64,000 bases of DNA, from positions 62,001 through 126,000 of the forward strand of contig JBBTCO010000005.1 of NCBI GenBank assembly GCA_038043185.1, given 5' to 3'. Of the stretch, positions 43,857 to 52,900 are shown piece after piece. The notes below the pieces were generated by a model, which was not told the DNA's origin, did not search any database, and was given only the letters and a program-made list of their open reading frames with translations. This DNA is from UBA5009 sp038043185. GTDB taxonomy: Bacteria; Bdellovibrionota; Bdellovibrionia; Bdellovibrionales; Bdellovibrionaceae. A program made the translations under genes and the position numbers. Position 1 is the first letter of the stretch; every line of letters starts with the position of its first letter.

Positions 43857-44504
43857 ATGGATCAGGTGATTAAAAATCAAAAACAAAATCGGTTAAATAA
43901 TAACGCCGGGTTCTTATCTGCGGATTTTTTATTTTCAATTGTTATTGGTATCACCGTTTCAATGATGCTTTTTGCCTTATGTTTTACTTTTAGCACTATC
44001 GAAATTTCACAGTACGTTGCTTTCTCTGTGTCTCGGGCCCACATGGCTGGTCACGATGATCCTGACAAACAGACTCTTATGGCCAATAATAAATATGAGT
44101 ATCTGACTAAAAAAACGATGATTGGCTTGCTGTTCCGACCCAACAGCTGGTTTGAGTTAAGAAAACCGGATATTCGTAGCGGTTTGGATAATAGAACTTT
44201 TGGTGCCGATTATGAATACAAAGATGATCGCGTGCCACAAACTGGTGTGCGCTTAGACTTTGTCGCAAAAATATTAAATTTCAACGTCGCTTTTCTTGGC
44301 AAAAGTAGCGAAGACGACAAACCCTTCACGGCCCGCGTGACTGGACTTTTGTTTCGTGAGCCAAGTTCAAAAGAATGCCGCGAACAAATGAAAAATATAA
44401 ATCGCTATAGTGCAATTTTAAATTTAGACCGTCGTTTTGGTGTTCTTGATTCGTCACGAGGAAATAATCCAGCTTATTTTCCTTTGGAGGACAACGGATG
44501 TTGA
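43857..44504 (+). CDS. Pseudopilin-like Tad locus protein
   Basis: 215 residues. The N-terminus LNNNAG is followed by FLSADFLFSIVIGITVSMMLF, a prepilin-like site with Asp instead of Glu at +5. The periplasmic part (about 50-215) has two Cys (KECREQ, DNGC) that could pair. It occupies the place of TadF/TadG-type minor subunits. Its stop overlaps the next gene. Confidence 0.72.
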   Translation: MDQVIKNQKQNRLNNNAGFLSADFLFSIVIGITVSMMLFALCFTFSTIEISQYVAFSVSRAHMAGHDDPDKQTLMANNKYEYLTKKTMIGLLFRPNSWFELRKPDIRSGLDNRTFGADYEYKDDRVPQTGVRLDFVAKILNFNVAFLGKSSEDDKPFTARVTGLLFREPSSKECREQMKNINRYSAILNLDRRFGVLDSSRGNNPAYFPLEDNGC

Positions 44505-45028
44505 ATAAAAATTCCCAAAAAAGAAATTTAAATAATTCGGGAATGGCCGTGATGGAAATGATTCCAATTTTAATCATTGTTATTTTGTTACTCAACTTTA
44601 GTCTTGGTTTTTTCGGAGTCATTCAAACTGGAATTCTTAATTCGATAGCCGCTCGCAATTATGCTTTTGAAACATTTCGACATCGCGCCAATTTGAATTA
44701 TTTTTATCGAGAAGGCGCGCAAGAGTCTCAGCTTTCTAGTTACTCTAAATATGGTTTTCGTTTTCACGGAATTGCCTCTGAAAACAGGACCGGTGATACT
44801 TGGATCGCAAGTTCCCGTAGCATTGCCTTTGTTCAGCCTTTTGGCGGGGTCGATGCCGATGGAAAGGTCTTGGCTATCCAAAGAAATATGCAAAATGCTG
44901 AGACAGACCTACATAATAATAAAATTTTTACGATAAGAGATGATGGAAGCAGGACTCTGATCGGTGCAGCTCCAATTTGGATTCGTCCAACATATGGAAT
45001 TTGTATTCGAGCCAGTTGCCAACCTTAA
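44498..45028 (+). CDS. TadE-like minor pilin
   Basis: 176 residues. LNNSG is followed by MAVMEMIPILIIVILLLNFSLG: Glu at +5 after the leader Gly, as in TadE-family pseudopilins. The periplasmic part ends CIRASCQP with two close Cys. It overlaps the upstream gene by 7 bases and precedes cpaB by 15. Confidence 0.8.
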   Translation: MLNKNSQKRNLNNSGMAVMEMIPILIIVILLLNFSLGFFGVIQTGILNSIAARNYAFETFRHRANLNYFYREGAQESQLSSYSKYGFRFHGIASENRTGDTWIASSRSIAFVQPFGGVDADGKVLAIQRNMQNAETDLHNNKIFTIRDDGSRTLIGAAPIWIRPTYGICIRASCQP

Positions 45029-45043
45029 TGGTGTGAGGTCTTT

Positions 45044-45928
45044 ATGGGTTCGTCAGAAGGTCGAAATTTATGGTTATCGCTGATCGCGGGGGTCTTTGCG
45101 GCCTTTTTGCTGTACAGTTATTCTCAAGAAAATAAAGACGCCTTGATGAAAAAGTATGGTTCAACGAAAGTCATCGTCATTGCTAAAGAAGATATTCCTG
45201 AAATGTCGACAATTTATGAAACTATGCTCGAGACCCGCAGTGTGCCTAAAGATTTTATGGCACCAAATTCCATTGATAATCCCGAAGATGTTGTTGGAAA
45301 TGTCACTGCAATTCCAATAAAAAAAGAACAACCTATTTTAAGAAATTTTTTGTATTCTCCCGGAGCTGACACCGGAATTTCAATGCAAGTCGCGCCAACA
45401 AAAAGAGCGGTTTCGATTCCTGTCGATGAAGTTCGTGGCGTTGCTAAACTGATTCGTCCCGGGGATCGCGTTGATATCATCGCGGCTCTTGATTCCGGAA
45501 AAGGTGTTTCTCAAAAAAGAGAAGCCTTTTATCTTATGCAAGACGTAGTGGTTCTGGCGACGGGTGTCTCAATTGTAAACAATCTTCCTCGTCTGATGGA
45601 ACTGGATTCATCTGGGAAAAACGTCATTCAAACCCCTCTCACCGGAGATACAAAGTATAGTACAATTACAGTTGAAGCAGATTTAAAGCAGGCGCAAGAT
45701 CTGGTGTATATTTTGTCGACCTCACCTGGGAATCTTTATTTCACGTTACGTAATCCCAATGACCGACAGCAGCCCTCAAGACTTCCGACTTCAACTTCGG
45801 ATTCAGTCTTAGGTAAACCAGTGGTCGACTTTAGCGCACCAGCCCCAGTTCCGGTGGCTCCGCCACTGCAACCGGCAAGGCCTCAAAGTTTGCCACAAAA
45901 AAAATCGAATGGTTTTCAAAGATTATGA
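45044..45928 (+). CDS. cpaB: Flp pilus assembly protein CpaB/RcpC
   Basis: 294 residues. One N-terminal membrane helix, an SAF domain (VIVIAKEDIPEMSTIYETMLETRSVPKDFM, GNVTAIPIKKEQPILRNFL), then the CpaB/RcpC domain (RAVSIPVDEVRGVAKLIRPGDRVDIIAAL) and a Pro-rich tail. CpaB works in the periplasm with the secretin. GTGAGG precedes the ATG. Confidence 0.9.
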   Translation: MGSSEGRNLWLSLIAGVFAAFLLYSYSQENKDALMKKYGSTKVIVIAKEDIPEMSTIYETMLETRSVPKDFMAPNSIDNPEDVVGNVTAIPIKKEQPILRNFLYSPGADTGISMQVAPTKRAVSIPVDEVRGVAKLIRPGDRVDIIAALDSGKGVSQKREAFYLMQDVVVLATGVSIVNNLPRLMELDSSGKNVIQTPLTGDTKYSTITVEADLKQAQDLVYILSTSPGNLYFTLRNPNDRQQPSRLPTSTSDSVLGKPVVDFSAPAPVPVAPPLQPARPQSLPQKKSNGFQRL

Positions 45929-45958
45929 TGATCTGTAAGATTGTAACCGGGGGAACAA

Positions 45959-47518
45959 ATGAAAAGACTTAATAAAAAATTATCAAGTCTCTTAACAACA
46001 GCAACAACGCTGGCAATAATCATTTTGTTCATGACTCCATTAACAAAAGCACAAAAAGACAATCTTGAAGCACCAGCAACGGATGCTTCGGAACAATCTG
46101 AGAGCGAAGAAAATATTCGTACAAAAAAATACGTCAATTTGACTATGGGCTTCGAAGAAAATGTTAAACTTCCTAAGTTGCCGCCCAATGTAGTTTTCAA
46201 AGGAACCTTTCGCAATATCGTTGCAGCCGAACGAAATAAAGAACTTAATATCTTAAAGTTAATTCCCAAATCTGCTGGTTATGGAACTTTAACCATCCAT
46301 GATAAAGACAAAGACCGAGTGGTTGCTGAATACCGCATCGATGTCAAAGTCAGCAAGCTTGATAAAGTCATTCGCGAAGTGCGCTCGCTATTGATCGACA
46401 TTGAGGGTATTTCCATTAAAGTCGCCAACGACCGAGTGTTGATTGATGGTCAGGTTCTTTTACCCAAAGATCTTAGCCGAATTTACAATGTTGTTTCTCA
46501 TTACCCCGATCAGGTCACTTCGATTGTGACGATCAGCCCTTTAGCACAAAAGAAAATTGCTGAATTTATTTCGCGCGACATCAACAACCCTGAAATCACT
46601 GTAAGAACGATAGATAATAAAATTATCCTCGAAGGTTTTGCTAATAACGAAGAGGAAATGAAAAAGGCAGAAATCATCGCCAAGTTATATTTACCACCAG
46701 TGACTGTGGACTTAGTTGGCTCTGAAAAGGGAATCAAGTATCAAAAGCCGATCAATGATGGCGTTGTAAACTTAATCGTTGTTAAGGAATCTCCAGCTGC
46801 ACCACCAGCTAAAATGGTTCAACTTGTTGTTCACTATGTTGAGTTGAAAAAAGATTATTCAAAAGCATTTCGTTTTCAATTCACACCAACTCTGGAAGAC
46901 AACTCTTCAATGTCAATAACCTCCGGTGGTTCTGGTGGCGGTGTTATCACTCAACTCACAGGCATCGTTTCTGGTTTGTTACCAAAACTGAATTCTGCAA
47001 AACAACATGGTCATGCACGAGTTCTTGAGAGCACCAGCTTAATTGTGGAAGATGGAAAAAAAGGTGAGATTTCACAAGTGACTCAACAACCTTACTCCGT
47101 GATTGGCCGTGACGGCGTTCAGGGAACTGCTTTTACTGATGTTGGGATCCAAGCTGGAATTACACCTGTGATCTTAGGTGAAAAATCCGGAAGTGTGGCC
47201 ATGGATATGAGTTTCTCAATTTCATCTATGTTAGGTACTGCTCAAAATGGTGCTCCTATCACCGCAAAAAACACCATCAATTCTCGAGTGACTGTGCGTG
47301 ATCGTCAAAGTGCAGCCATCGGCGGGTTGATTAAAAACTCGACCTCAACCGGCTACAATCGAAATCCTGCGGCAAAAAATCCGATCATTAGTCTGTACGC
47401 CTCAAAAGAATTTCAGCGGGACCAAAGTCAGTTCGTGGTTTTCGTAACTCCAATTATCAAAACTTCAGCTAGCTCTGGCTCTGAACAAGTTAAGAAAAAA
47501 TTTCGCCTCCGCGAATAA
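45959..47518 (+). CDS. cpaC: Tad secretin CpaC/RcpA
   Basis: 519 residues with an export signal (about 1-30). The N-terminal BON-like/N domains include VNLTMGFEENVKLP and DKVIREVRSLLIDIEGISIKVANDRVLIDGQV; the secretin core has MVQLVVHYVELKKDYSKAF, VLESTSLIVEDGKKGEISQVTQQPY, AGITPVILGEKSG and RDQSQFVVFVTPII. It forms the outer-membrane channel for the Flp pilus. Confidence 0.93.
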   Translation: MKRLNKKLSSLLTTATTLAIIILFMTPLTKAQKDNLEAPATDASEQSESEENIRTKKYVNLTMGFEENVKLPKLPPNVVFKGTFRNIVAAERNKELNILKLIPKSAGYGTLTIHDKDKDRVVAEYRIDVKVSKLDKVIREVRSLLIDIEGISIKVANDRVLIDGQVLLPKDLSRIYNVVSHYPDQVTSIVTISPLAQKKIAEFISRDINNPEITVRTIDNKIILEGFANNEEEMKKAEIIAKLYLPPVTVDLVGSEKGIKYQKPINDGVVNLIVVKESPAAPPAKMVQLVVHYVELKKDYSKAFRFQFTPTLEDNSSMSITSGGSGGGVITQLTGIVSGLLPKLNSAKQHGHARVLESTSLIVEDGKKGEISQVTQQPYSVIGRDGVQGTAFTDVGIQAGITPVILGEKSGSVAMDMSFSISSMLGTAQNGAPITAKNTINSRVTVRDRQSAAIGGLIKNSTSTGYNRNPAAKNPIISLYASKEFQRDQSQFVVFVTPIIKTSASSGSEQVKKKFRLRE

Positions 47519-47535
47519 AAGCTCCCTCTTTCCCG

Positions 47536-47564
47536 CCTTATAAGCCTTTTCAAAAGGCCTAAGG
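47536..47564 (+). other. Intercistronic hairpin between cpaC and cpaE-cpaF
   Basis: CCTTA-TA-AGCCTTTTCAAAAGGCC-TAAGG: a nested inverted repeat without a U-run. It may stabilise or process the mRNA between secretin and ATPase. Confidence 0.45.
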
Positions 47565-47614
47565 TCCATTCACTTTTGCAGTAAAAAAACCGATCTCCCT
47601 TACTGGAGGTCGAT

Positions 47615-49792
47615 TTGGCGTTAAATCCGAATTGCACATTAATTGGCGTCATCGGCGGTAAAGGCGGCGTAGGCAAAAGTGTTTTTGCTGCGAACTTTGC
47701 TTGTGCTTTGATGACGGAATTAAGATCTCCTGTTTTGCTCATTGATGGCGATTCAAAAAGTGTGGGCGATCAAAATGTGATCATGGGTTTAAAACCAAAT
47801 AAAACTCTTCGGGAAATTGCGTCTCTGACTTCTTCCCTAAATTCGATGAACATCAATCAAATTGTCACCATGCATGCTTCGGGTTTAGCTTATATTGGTG
47901 CTGTTCGCGGGCCAGAAGAAAAATTGGATATCAATCCCGATTTAGCAATTAAACAACTCGAATTTTTTAGTCGCAGTTATCGTTTTATCGTTGTTGATTT
48001 AGGAAATGACATCGGTCCTTTGCAACAGGCGATTCTTATGGAATCCACTGGTTCATTTATTATTAGTTCACCTGAATTATTGGTCGTCACACAAACACAA
48101 CGACTAATCAACGAATTGCTCTCGGCCACATTTCCCAAAGATATGTTTCAATTGATAATTAATAAAGCTTCACCATCAGGTTTGGCTCCACAAGCAATAT
48201 CAAATCAACTGAACATGCCCGTTTTGGGAATTATTCCTCAAGACGATTTGACCACCACGAGTGCCTTACAAAAATTCACACCATTTGTTTTATCTGCGGC
48301 TAAAGCTCCGATCACGGCCGCTTATTACGATGTTGTTCGCAAATTAACTGGTGGAGTTTTGCAAAGATTAAAATCTTTGAATAAACCCAAACCTACGTTA
48401 GCTGCGCAAACAGGTGCTGGAACAGCAGGCGCAGCAGCCACGAGTTCAAAAGACCTTGACGTCAGAACACAACTCAAACTTCGCGTGCATTCGGAATTGA
48501 TCCGCACCGCTGATCTGAATAAACTTTTGGCTGAAACCCGCGGGGATGAATCCAAACAAGCCGAGTTGCGCGATAAAACTAAAAAAGAAGTGACCATAGT
48601 TGTGGATCGTGAAGCGCCGGATTTACAAAGAGAAGAACGTGCAAAAATTATCAAAGAAGTTTTAGAAGAATCCCTGGGTCTTGGACCTCTGGAAGATCTT
48701 TTAGCTGATCCTCAGGTTTCCGAGATCATGGTGAATGGCTATAAAAAAATATTTGTGGAAAAAAATGGAAAAGTTCAACTGAGTCCTGTCACTTTCACGT
48801 CGAACGATCATTTAAGAAGAATCATTGAACGAATTGTGACTCCTTTGGGTCGACAAATTAATACGTCCACTCCTTATGTCGATGCTCGATTGAAAGACGG
48901 CAGTCGAGTGAACGCTGTCATCGAGCCTTTGGCGATCGACGGCCCCGCCGTGACAATTCGTAAATTCAAAAAAGGCGGAGTTAACCCCGAAAAATATGTT
49001 GAGTACGGCTCGATGAGCAAACAGATGGTTGATTTCTTGCGCATCTGTGTGGAAAACGGTCTTAATATTGTTATTAGTGGTGGAACTGGATCTGGTAAAA
49101 CAACTTTACTCAATATGATGTCTTCCTTCATTCCAACAAACGAACGAATCATCACTGCCGAGGACGCTGCCGAATTGCAATTGCAACAAGACCATGTGGT
49201 CCGATTAGAAACTCGGCCGCCTTCGATGGAAGGCACCAATGCCGTAACAATTCGTGATTTGATTAAGAATGCGCTTCGTATGAGACCAGATCGCATTGTT
49301 GTCGGCGAGTGCCGGGATGGTGCTGCGCTAGATATGCTTCAAGCAATGAACACCGGCCATGATGGATCAATGACAACAACTCATGCCAATAGCCCGCGCG
49401 AATGCATCGCACGTATCGAAACATTGTGTATGATGGCGGGCATGGATCTTCCTGCCCGTGCGATTCGTGAACAGATTGCTTCAGCGGTTCATATGATTGT
49501 GCAAATTTCACGACTGTCAGATGGCAGCAGAAAAATTTTAAGCCTCACTGAAGTTGGTGGCATGCAGGGTGAAGTTGTTACTTTGGCCGAGATTTTTCGA
49601 TTCAAAGAAACTGGTTACGACAAAAACAGACGTATTCAAGGCGTATTTCAAGCAACCGGAACAATCCCCAGTTTTATCCAAAAATTAAGTGAAAAAGGGG
49701 TAGTTATCCCTCGAGAAATTTTTTCAACTGAAAACAAAGCGATCACTCCACCTGTAGATCCAGTAACGCCCGCTTTGAAAAAAACGAGTTAA
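47615..49792 (+). CDS. cpaF: Fused CpaE-like ATPase and CpaF/TadA secretion ATPase
   Basis: 725 residues starting at TTG with GGAGGT 4 bases before. Residues about 1-240 are a MinD/ParA-type ATPase (GVIGGKGGVGKSVFAANFA, LLIDGDSKSVGDQNV, FIVVDLGNDIGP), as in CpaE/TadZ. After an Ala/Thr-rich linker, residues about 300-710 are TadA/CpaF: DPQVSEIMVNGYKKIFVEK, TPYVDARLKDGSRVNAV, Walker A VISGGTGSGKTTLLNMM, MRPDRIVVGECRDGAALDMLQAMNTGHDGS and TTHANSPREC. The localisation ATPase and the motor are thus one chain. Confidence 0.92.
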   Translation: MALNPNCTLIGVIGGKGGVGKSVFAANFACALMTELRSPVLLIDGDSKSVGDQNVIMGLKPNKTLREIASLTSSLNSMNINQIVTMHASGLAYIGAVRGPEEKLDINPDLAIKQLEFFSRSYRFIVVDLGNDIGPLQQAILMESTGSFIISSPELLVVTQTQRLINELLSATFPKDMFQLIINKASPSGLAPQAISNQLNMPVLGIIPQDDLTTTSALQKFTPFVLSAAKAPITAAYYDVVRKLTGGVLQRLKSLNKPKPTLAAQTGAGTAGAAATSSKDLDVRTQLKLRVHSELIRTADLNKLLAETRGDESKQAELRDKTKKEVTIVVDREAPDLQREERAKIIKEVLEESLGLGPLEDLLADPQVSEIMVNGYKKIFVEKNGKVQLSPVTFTSNDHLRRIIERIVTPLGRQINTSTPYVDARLKDGSRVNAVIEPLAIDGPAVTIRKFKKGGVNPEKYVEYGSMSKQMVDFLRICVENGLNIVISGGTGSGKTTLLNMMSSFIPTNERIITAEDAAELQLQQDHVVRLETRPPSMEGTNAVTIRDLIKNALRMRPDRIVVGECRDGAALDMLQAMNTGHDGSMTTTHANSPRECIARIETLCMMAGMDLPARAIREQIASAVHMIVQISRLSDGSRKILSLTEVGGMQGEVVTLAEIFRFKETGYDKNRRIQGVFQATGTIPSFIQKLSEKGVVIPREIFSTENKAITPPVDPVTPALKKTS

Positions 49793-49802
49793 GGATTAAT
49801 TT

Positions 49803-50678
49803 ATGTCGATATTATCAAATCCATTGGTTCTAGCTTTGTTGTTTGGAATATTCGTAGCAATAGCCATTTATTTTGCAGCTGACCACGTTAGTGCGCTCGT
49901 ACAAAAAAAGGGTTTGAATCAACAACAGCAAGTCATTCGTTTATTAAAGCTGATGCAAGTCGAAGTGAATGAAAAAAGAATTTCTTTATTAATGATGATT
50001 ATGAGCTTTGGTTTGGGTGGTGCTGTTTTTCTTTTATTTCTTCCCAATATAATTATCAGCATACTTTTTGGTCTTGGCGTTACGATCTTAGGATGGGCTT
50101 TACCTTTGATGCTGGTAAAAAGTCTATATGAACGTCGCTGCACCAGATTCACAGATCAAATGGTTGATGCTTTAACGATCATGGCCAATGGAATTAAAAG
50201 CGGATCCAATGCCACTCAATCGATGGAAAGAGTTATCGAAATTATGGGCAATCCGATCAGTCAAGAATTCAAACTGGTTATTACTCAACATCAATTCGGT
50301 CAAAGCTTTGAAGAGGCCCTTTTAGATCTTGGCCAACGAATTCCGAAACCCGATGTGCAAATGTTTGTAACGGCGATTAATATTTTAAAATCAACGGGCG
50401 GCAATCTGAGCGAGACTTTTGAAACGATTGTTATGGTCATTCGTGAGCGACAAAAAATTGAAAAAAAGATTGATGCAATGACCGCCCAAGGAGTTACTCA
50501 GGGGATGATTGTATCAATGATCCCTTTTGTCCTAATGGGCGTATTCTTCCTGGTCGATCCCGCATTTATTGCTCCGATGTTTAACACGACCTTGGGCTTA
50601 ATCCTGCTTTTTGTTATGACTTTGATGGTAGTTATAGGTGGCGTAGTTATCAAAAAAGTTGTTACAATTAAAGTATAG
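49803..50678 (+). CDS. tadB: Tad inner-membrane platform protein TadB
   Basis: 291 residues. Membrane helices near 8-25, 60-100 and two at the C-terminus flank a T2SSF domain (DALTIMANGIKSGSNATQSMERVIEIMGNPISQEF, QSFEEALLDLGQRIPKPDVQMFVTAINILKSTGGNLSETFE). It couples the ATPase to pilus assembly. Only one T2SSF gene is present; TadC is missing from the cluster. Confidence 0.9.
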   Translation: MSILSNPLVLALLFGIFVAIAIYFAADHVSALVQKKGLNQQQQVIRLLKLMQVEVNEKRISLLMMIMSFGLGGAVFLLFLPNIIISILFGLGVTILGWALPLMLVKSLYERRCTRFTDQMVDALTIMANGIKSGSNATQSMERVIEIMGNPISQEFKLVITQHQFGQSFEEALLDLGQRIPKPDVQMFVTAINILKSTGGNLSETFETIVMVIRERQKIEKKIDAMTAQGVTQGMIVSMIPFVLMGVFFLVDPAFIAPMFNTTLGLILLFVMTLMVVIGGVVIKKVVTIKV

Positions 50679-50739
50679 TCCGCAGCTAGATTGGCTGACA
50701 ATCAACGCCTGCGTAAATTGAACAATGAGGTTCAGCAAA

Positions 50740-52389
50740 ATGAAATTAAGATATCTTTTTCTTACACTCCTTTTTTCTTTAAAATCTTACGCGGTCGTTG
50801 ACATGAAGAATGCCAACTACTCGAACACCTGGGTCGATTTAAAAGTGAATGGATCCGGATACGATCTTAAACTTGAGCGAACCTATAACAGCAGAACATT
50901 GTTTAACGGCATGTTTGGTTTTGGCTGGTGTTCGAACTTCGAGACCTCGTTGGACATTACTGCAGAGGGTAACTTAAAAGTGAAAGAATGCGGCGCGGGC
51001 TCTGAAGTTCTTTTTTCTGCCCGGGAAATTTCAAGAAAAGATGTCGATAAAACTGTTGATCAAATTATCGTTAAAATGAGAGCGGATAAAACTAAACCTC
51101 GAACTGAAGAGTATTACAAAAAAATTCGTGAGGAGCTTATTCATTACGATGACATGAGGAGTGACCTCGCTCGAGCAATGGGAATTAAGGTTCAAATTAA
51201 AGAAGGAACAAAATTTCTAGCCAATGGCAAAGAAGTGGAAAATATTATTTTCGCTAAATCATACTACGAAAGAACTTTGCCTGATGGCACGAAGCAACGC
51301 TTTTCCCCACAAGGAAAGTTTACTGCTGCTTATGATAAAAATGGCAACGTACTTAAGCTTGAATATGAAAAAGATCTTTTAAAGGAAGTCAGTGACAACA
51401 ATGGTCGTCGCTTAAGTTTCAAATATTTTCCAAATAAAAAAGTCAAAGAAGTTACTGGCCCTAATGGCATCAAAACCGAATACAAATTTGCCAATCAAGA
51501 TGATTTATCTTTTTCAAAAGATTCAGCCGGTTTAACATCAAATTATGTTTATGATGAGTTACACAATTTAATTAAAGTTACTTTCCACGACAAAACGGTA
51601 ATTCAAATTAAATACAATCAAAAAGAAGACTGGGTGACTGGTTTTACAGATCGGGATAAGTGTGTGGAGTCTTACGCCTATGAAGTAGCTCCGAATGATG
51701 CAGGCCATTTTTGGTCAACAGCAAAAAAAGTGTGTGGCAAAGAAACGGTCGCCGATAACCGCTATGAATTTTGGCATAAACAATCCCCTAATGGAGACTA
51801 TGCTCTGCAAAGAGTTTTAACCAAAGAGGGCGGCAACACTGTCGATATCACTTATCACGAAACCTTTGGACGCCCGATTTCAATTCGACGTAATTCCGAA
51901 AGAGTTTCTTATGATTATTATCCAAATGGCTTAGTTAAACTGAAAGCTTCTGCTTTTGCAAAAATGCTTTTTGATTACGAAAATGAATTTAAGAAAGTAA
52001 GCAAAGTGACCATCGAGGCTTTCAATGAAAAGGGAAAATTGCTGAGCACTAAGATGACAAATTTTCAATATGATAAAAAAGCAAATTTAACTTTTGCCTC
52101 AAATACCGATGGCCAAAAAATCAATGTCACTTATGACAATCGCGGTCGGATTGCCACAATTACCGATCAGGCCAAAAAAGTAGTTAAGATTGAATATGAT
52201 GAAAGACATGGTAAACCTGCCTTAGTGACTCGCCCGGGGCTTGGGACCATTAAAGTGAGCTACAAACCAACCGGCGAGATTAGCGAAGTTAAAAGCCCCG
52301 AAGGCCCAACTGTCGCTAGTCAGGTTGCAAGTACCTTTAATAATTTGTTAGACATTATCGCTCCGGCAACAGCCGAGCTTTATTTATAG
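50740..52389 (+). CDS. RHS/YD-repeat protein resembling Bdellovibrio Bd0109 (hit locus)
   Basis: 549 residues from the ATG at 50740, which has TGAGG 9 bases before it; the in-frame ATG at 50725 overlaps that signal. A signal peptide precedes a DUF6531-like start (NTWVDLKVNGSGYDLKLERTYNSRTLFNGMFGFGWCSNFE) and YD repeats (AAYDKNGNVLKLEYE, NYVYDELHNLIKVTF, NVTYDNRGRIATITD, VKIEYDERHGKPALV). Bd0109 of the host-interaction locus is an RHS-like envelope protein next to Bd0108 and the Tad genes; the same neighbours are seen here. Family by sequence, Bd0109 identity by synteny. Confidence 0.82.
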   Translation: MKLRYLFLTLLFSLKSYAVVDMKNANYSNTWVDLKVNGSGYDLKLERTYNSRTLFNGMFGFGWCSNFETSLDITAEGNLKVKECGAGSEVLFSAREISRKDVDKTVDQIIVKMRADKTKPRTEEYYKKIREELIHYDDMRSDLARAMGIKVQIKEGTKFLANGKEVENIIFAKSYYERTLPDGTKQRFSPQGKFTAAYDKNGNVLKLEYEKDLLKEVSDNNGRRLSFKYFPNKKVKEVTGPNGIKTEYKFANQDDLSFSKDSAGLTSNYVYDELHNLIKVTFHDKTVIQIKYNQKEDWVTGFTDRDKCVESYAYEVAPNDAGHFWSTAKKVCGKETVADNRYEFWHKQSPNGDYALQRVLTKEGGNTVDITYHETFGRPISIRRNSERVSYDYYPNGLVKLKASAFAKMLFDYENEFKKVSKVTIEAFNEKGKLLSTKMTNFQYDKKANLTFASNTDGQKINVTYDNRGRIATITDQAKKVVKIEYDERHGKPALVTRPGLGTIKVSYKPTGEISEVKSPEGPTVASQVASTFNNLLDIIAPATAELYL

Positions 52390-52401
52390 GGAGTTGATCG
52401 T

Positions 52402-52695
52402 ATGAAATTAATAATTTTTTTAGTAATGCTGATTATGGGATTTTCGTTCAGCTCTTTAGCGAAAGAGGCCTCTACTAAAACACAAGCAGGCGCGCCTTGC
52501 ATAGATAAAGGCGGAGCCTGCGAAAGTCCTGAATCGCAGAAACCCAACGTCAGCGAACAAGGTGCTAAAACCCTTTGCGCTGGTGGTAAGATTAGTGGCA
52601 TTAGCGATGAAGATTCTGCAGCTATCCAAAAAGAGCATTGTCCTCTTCAAGCTGGGGGCGACGCAGGCAAAAAAGATGGAACGGCTGGTAAGTAG
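52402..52695 (+). CDS. Small secreted hit-locus-like protein (Bd0108 position)
   Basis: 97 residues: a signal peptide (about 1-20, ending SLA) and a short mature part with four Cys (APCIDKGGACES, TLCAGG, EHCPLQ) and a Gly/Lys-rich end. GGGAG lies before the ATG, 12 bases after the RHS gene. In B. bacteriovorus the hit gene bd0108 encodes an exported protein of about 100 residues next to bd0109, and its mutation allows prey-independent growth and alters piliation. Identity here rests on size, export signal and gene order. Confidence 0.7.
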   Translation: MKLIIFLVMLIMGFSFSSLAKEASTKTQAGAPCIDKGGACESPESQKPNVSEQGAKTLCAGGKISGISDEDSAAIQKEHCPLQAGGDAGKKDGTAGK

Positions 52696-52762
52696 TTTCT
52701 TCGATACCGTAAATTGTCTCAACTCGCGACATTTTCTCATTTTGACCCATCTCGCTTAACAG

Positions 52763-52791
52763 GCGTCTAATTATTAGACGCTTTTGTTTTT
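52763..52791 (+). terminator. Intrinsic terminator of the Tad/hit operon
   Basis: GCGTCTAA, loop TTA, TTAGACGC, followed by TTTTGTTTTT. It ends the transcript after the hit-like gene. Confidence 0.88.
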
Positions 52792-52831
52792 AGTCCAAAA
52801 GCCAAGTCCCTAATATTACAAGAAAATCTGC

Positions 52832-52888
52832 TGTCTCATAATGAATGTCTCATGGCATGTCTCTAGCTAAGACATTCATTATGAGACA
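52832..52888 (+). promoter_or_regulatory. Perfect 19-bp leader hairpin before a secreted-protein gene
   Basis: TGTCTCATAATGAATGTCT at 52832-52850 and its exact complement at 52870-52888, separated by 19 bases. The right arm ends directly before AAAGGAG, the ribosome-binding site of the gene at 52901. No U-run follows, so it is not a plain terminator; mRNA protection, attenuation or a protein target are possible. Confidence 0.7.
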
Positions 52889-52900
52889 AAGGAGTTTCAA

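Noticed and set aside
51730..51760. GCCGATAA inside the RHS gene, and another at about 42655 inside hpt, as promoters
   Set aside because: Both lie within coding sequence without a -35 element or a gene start downstream; chance matches.
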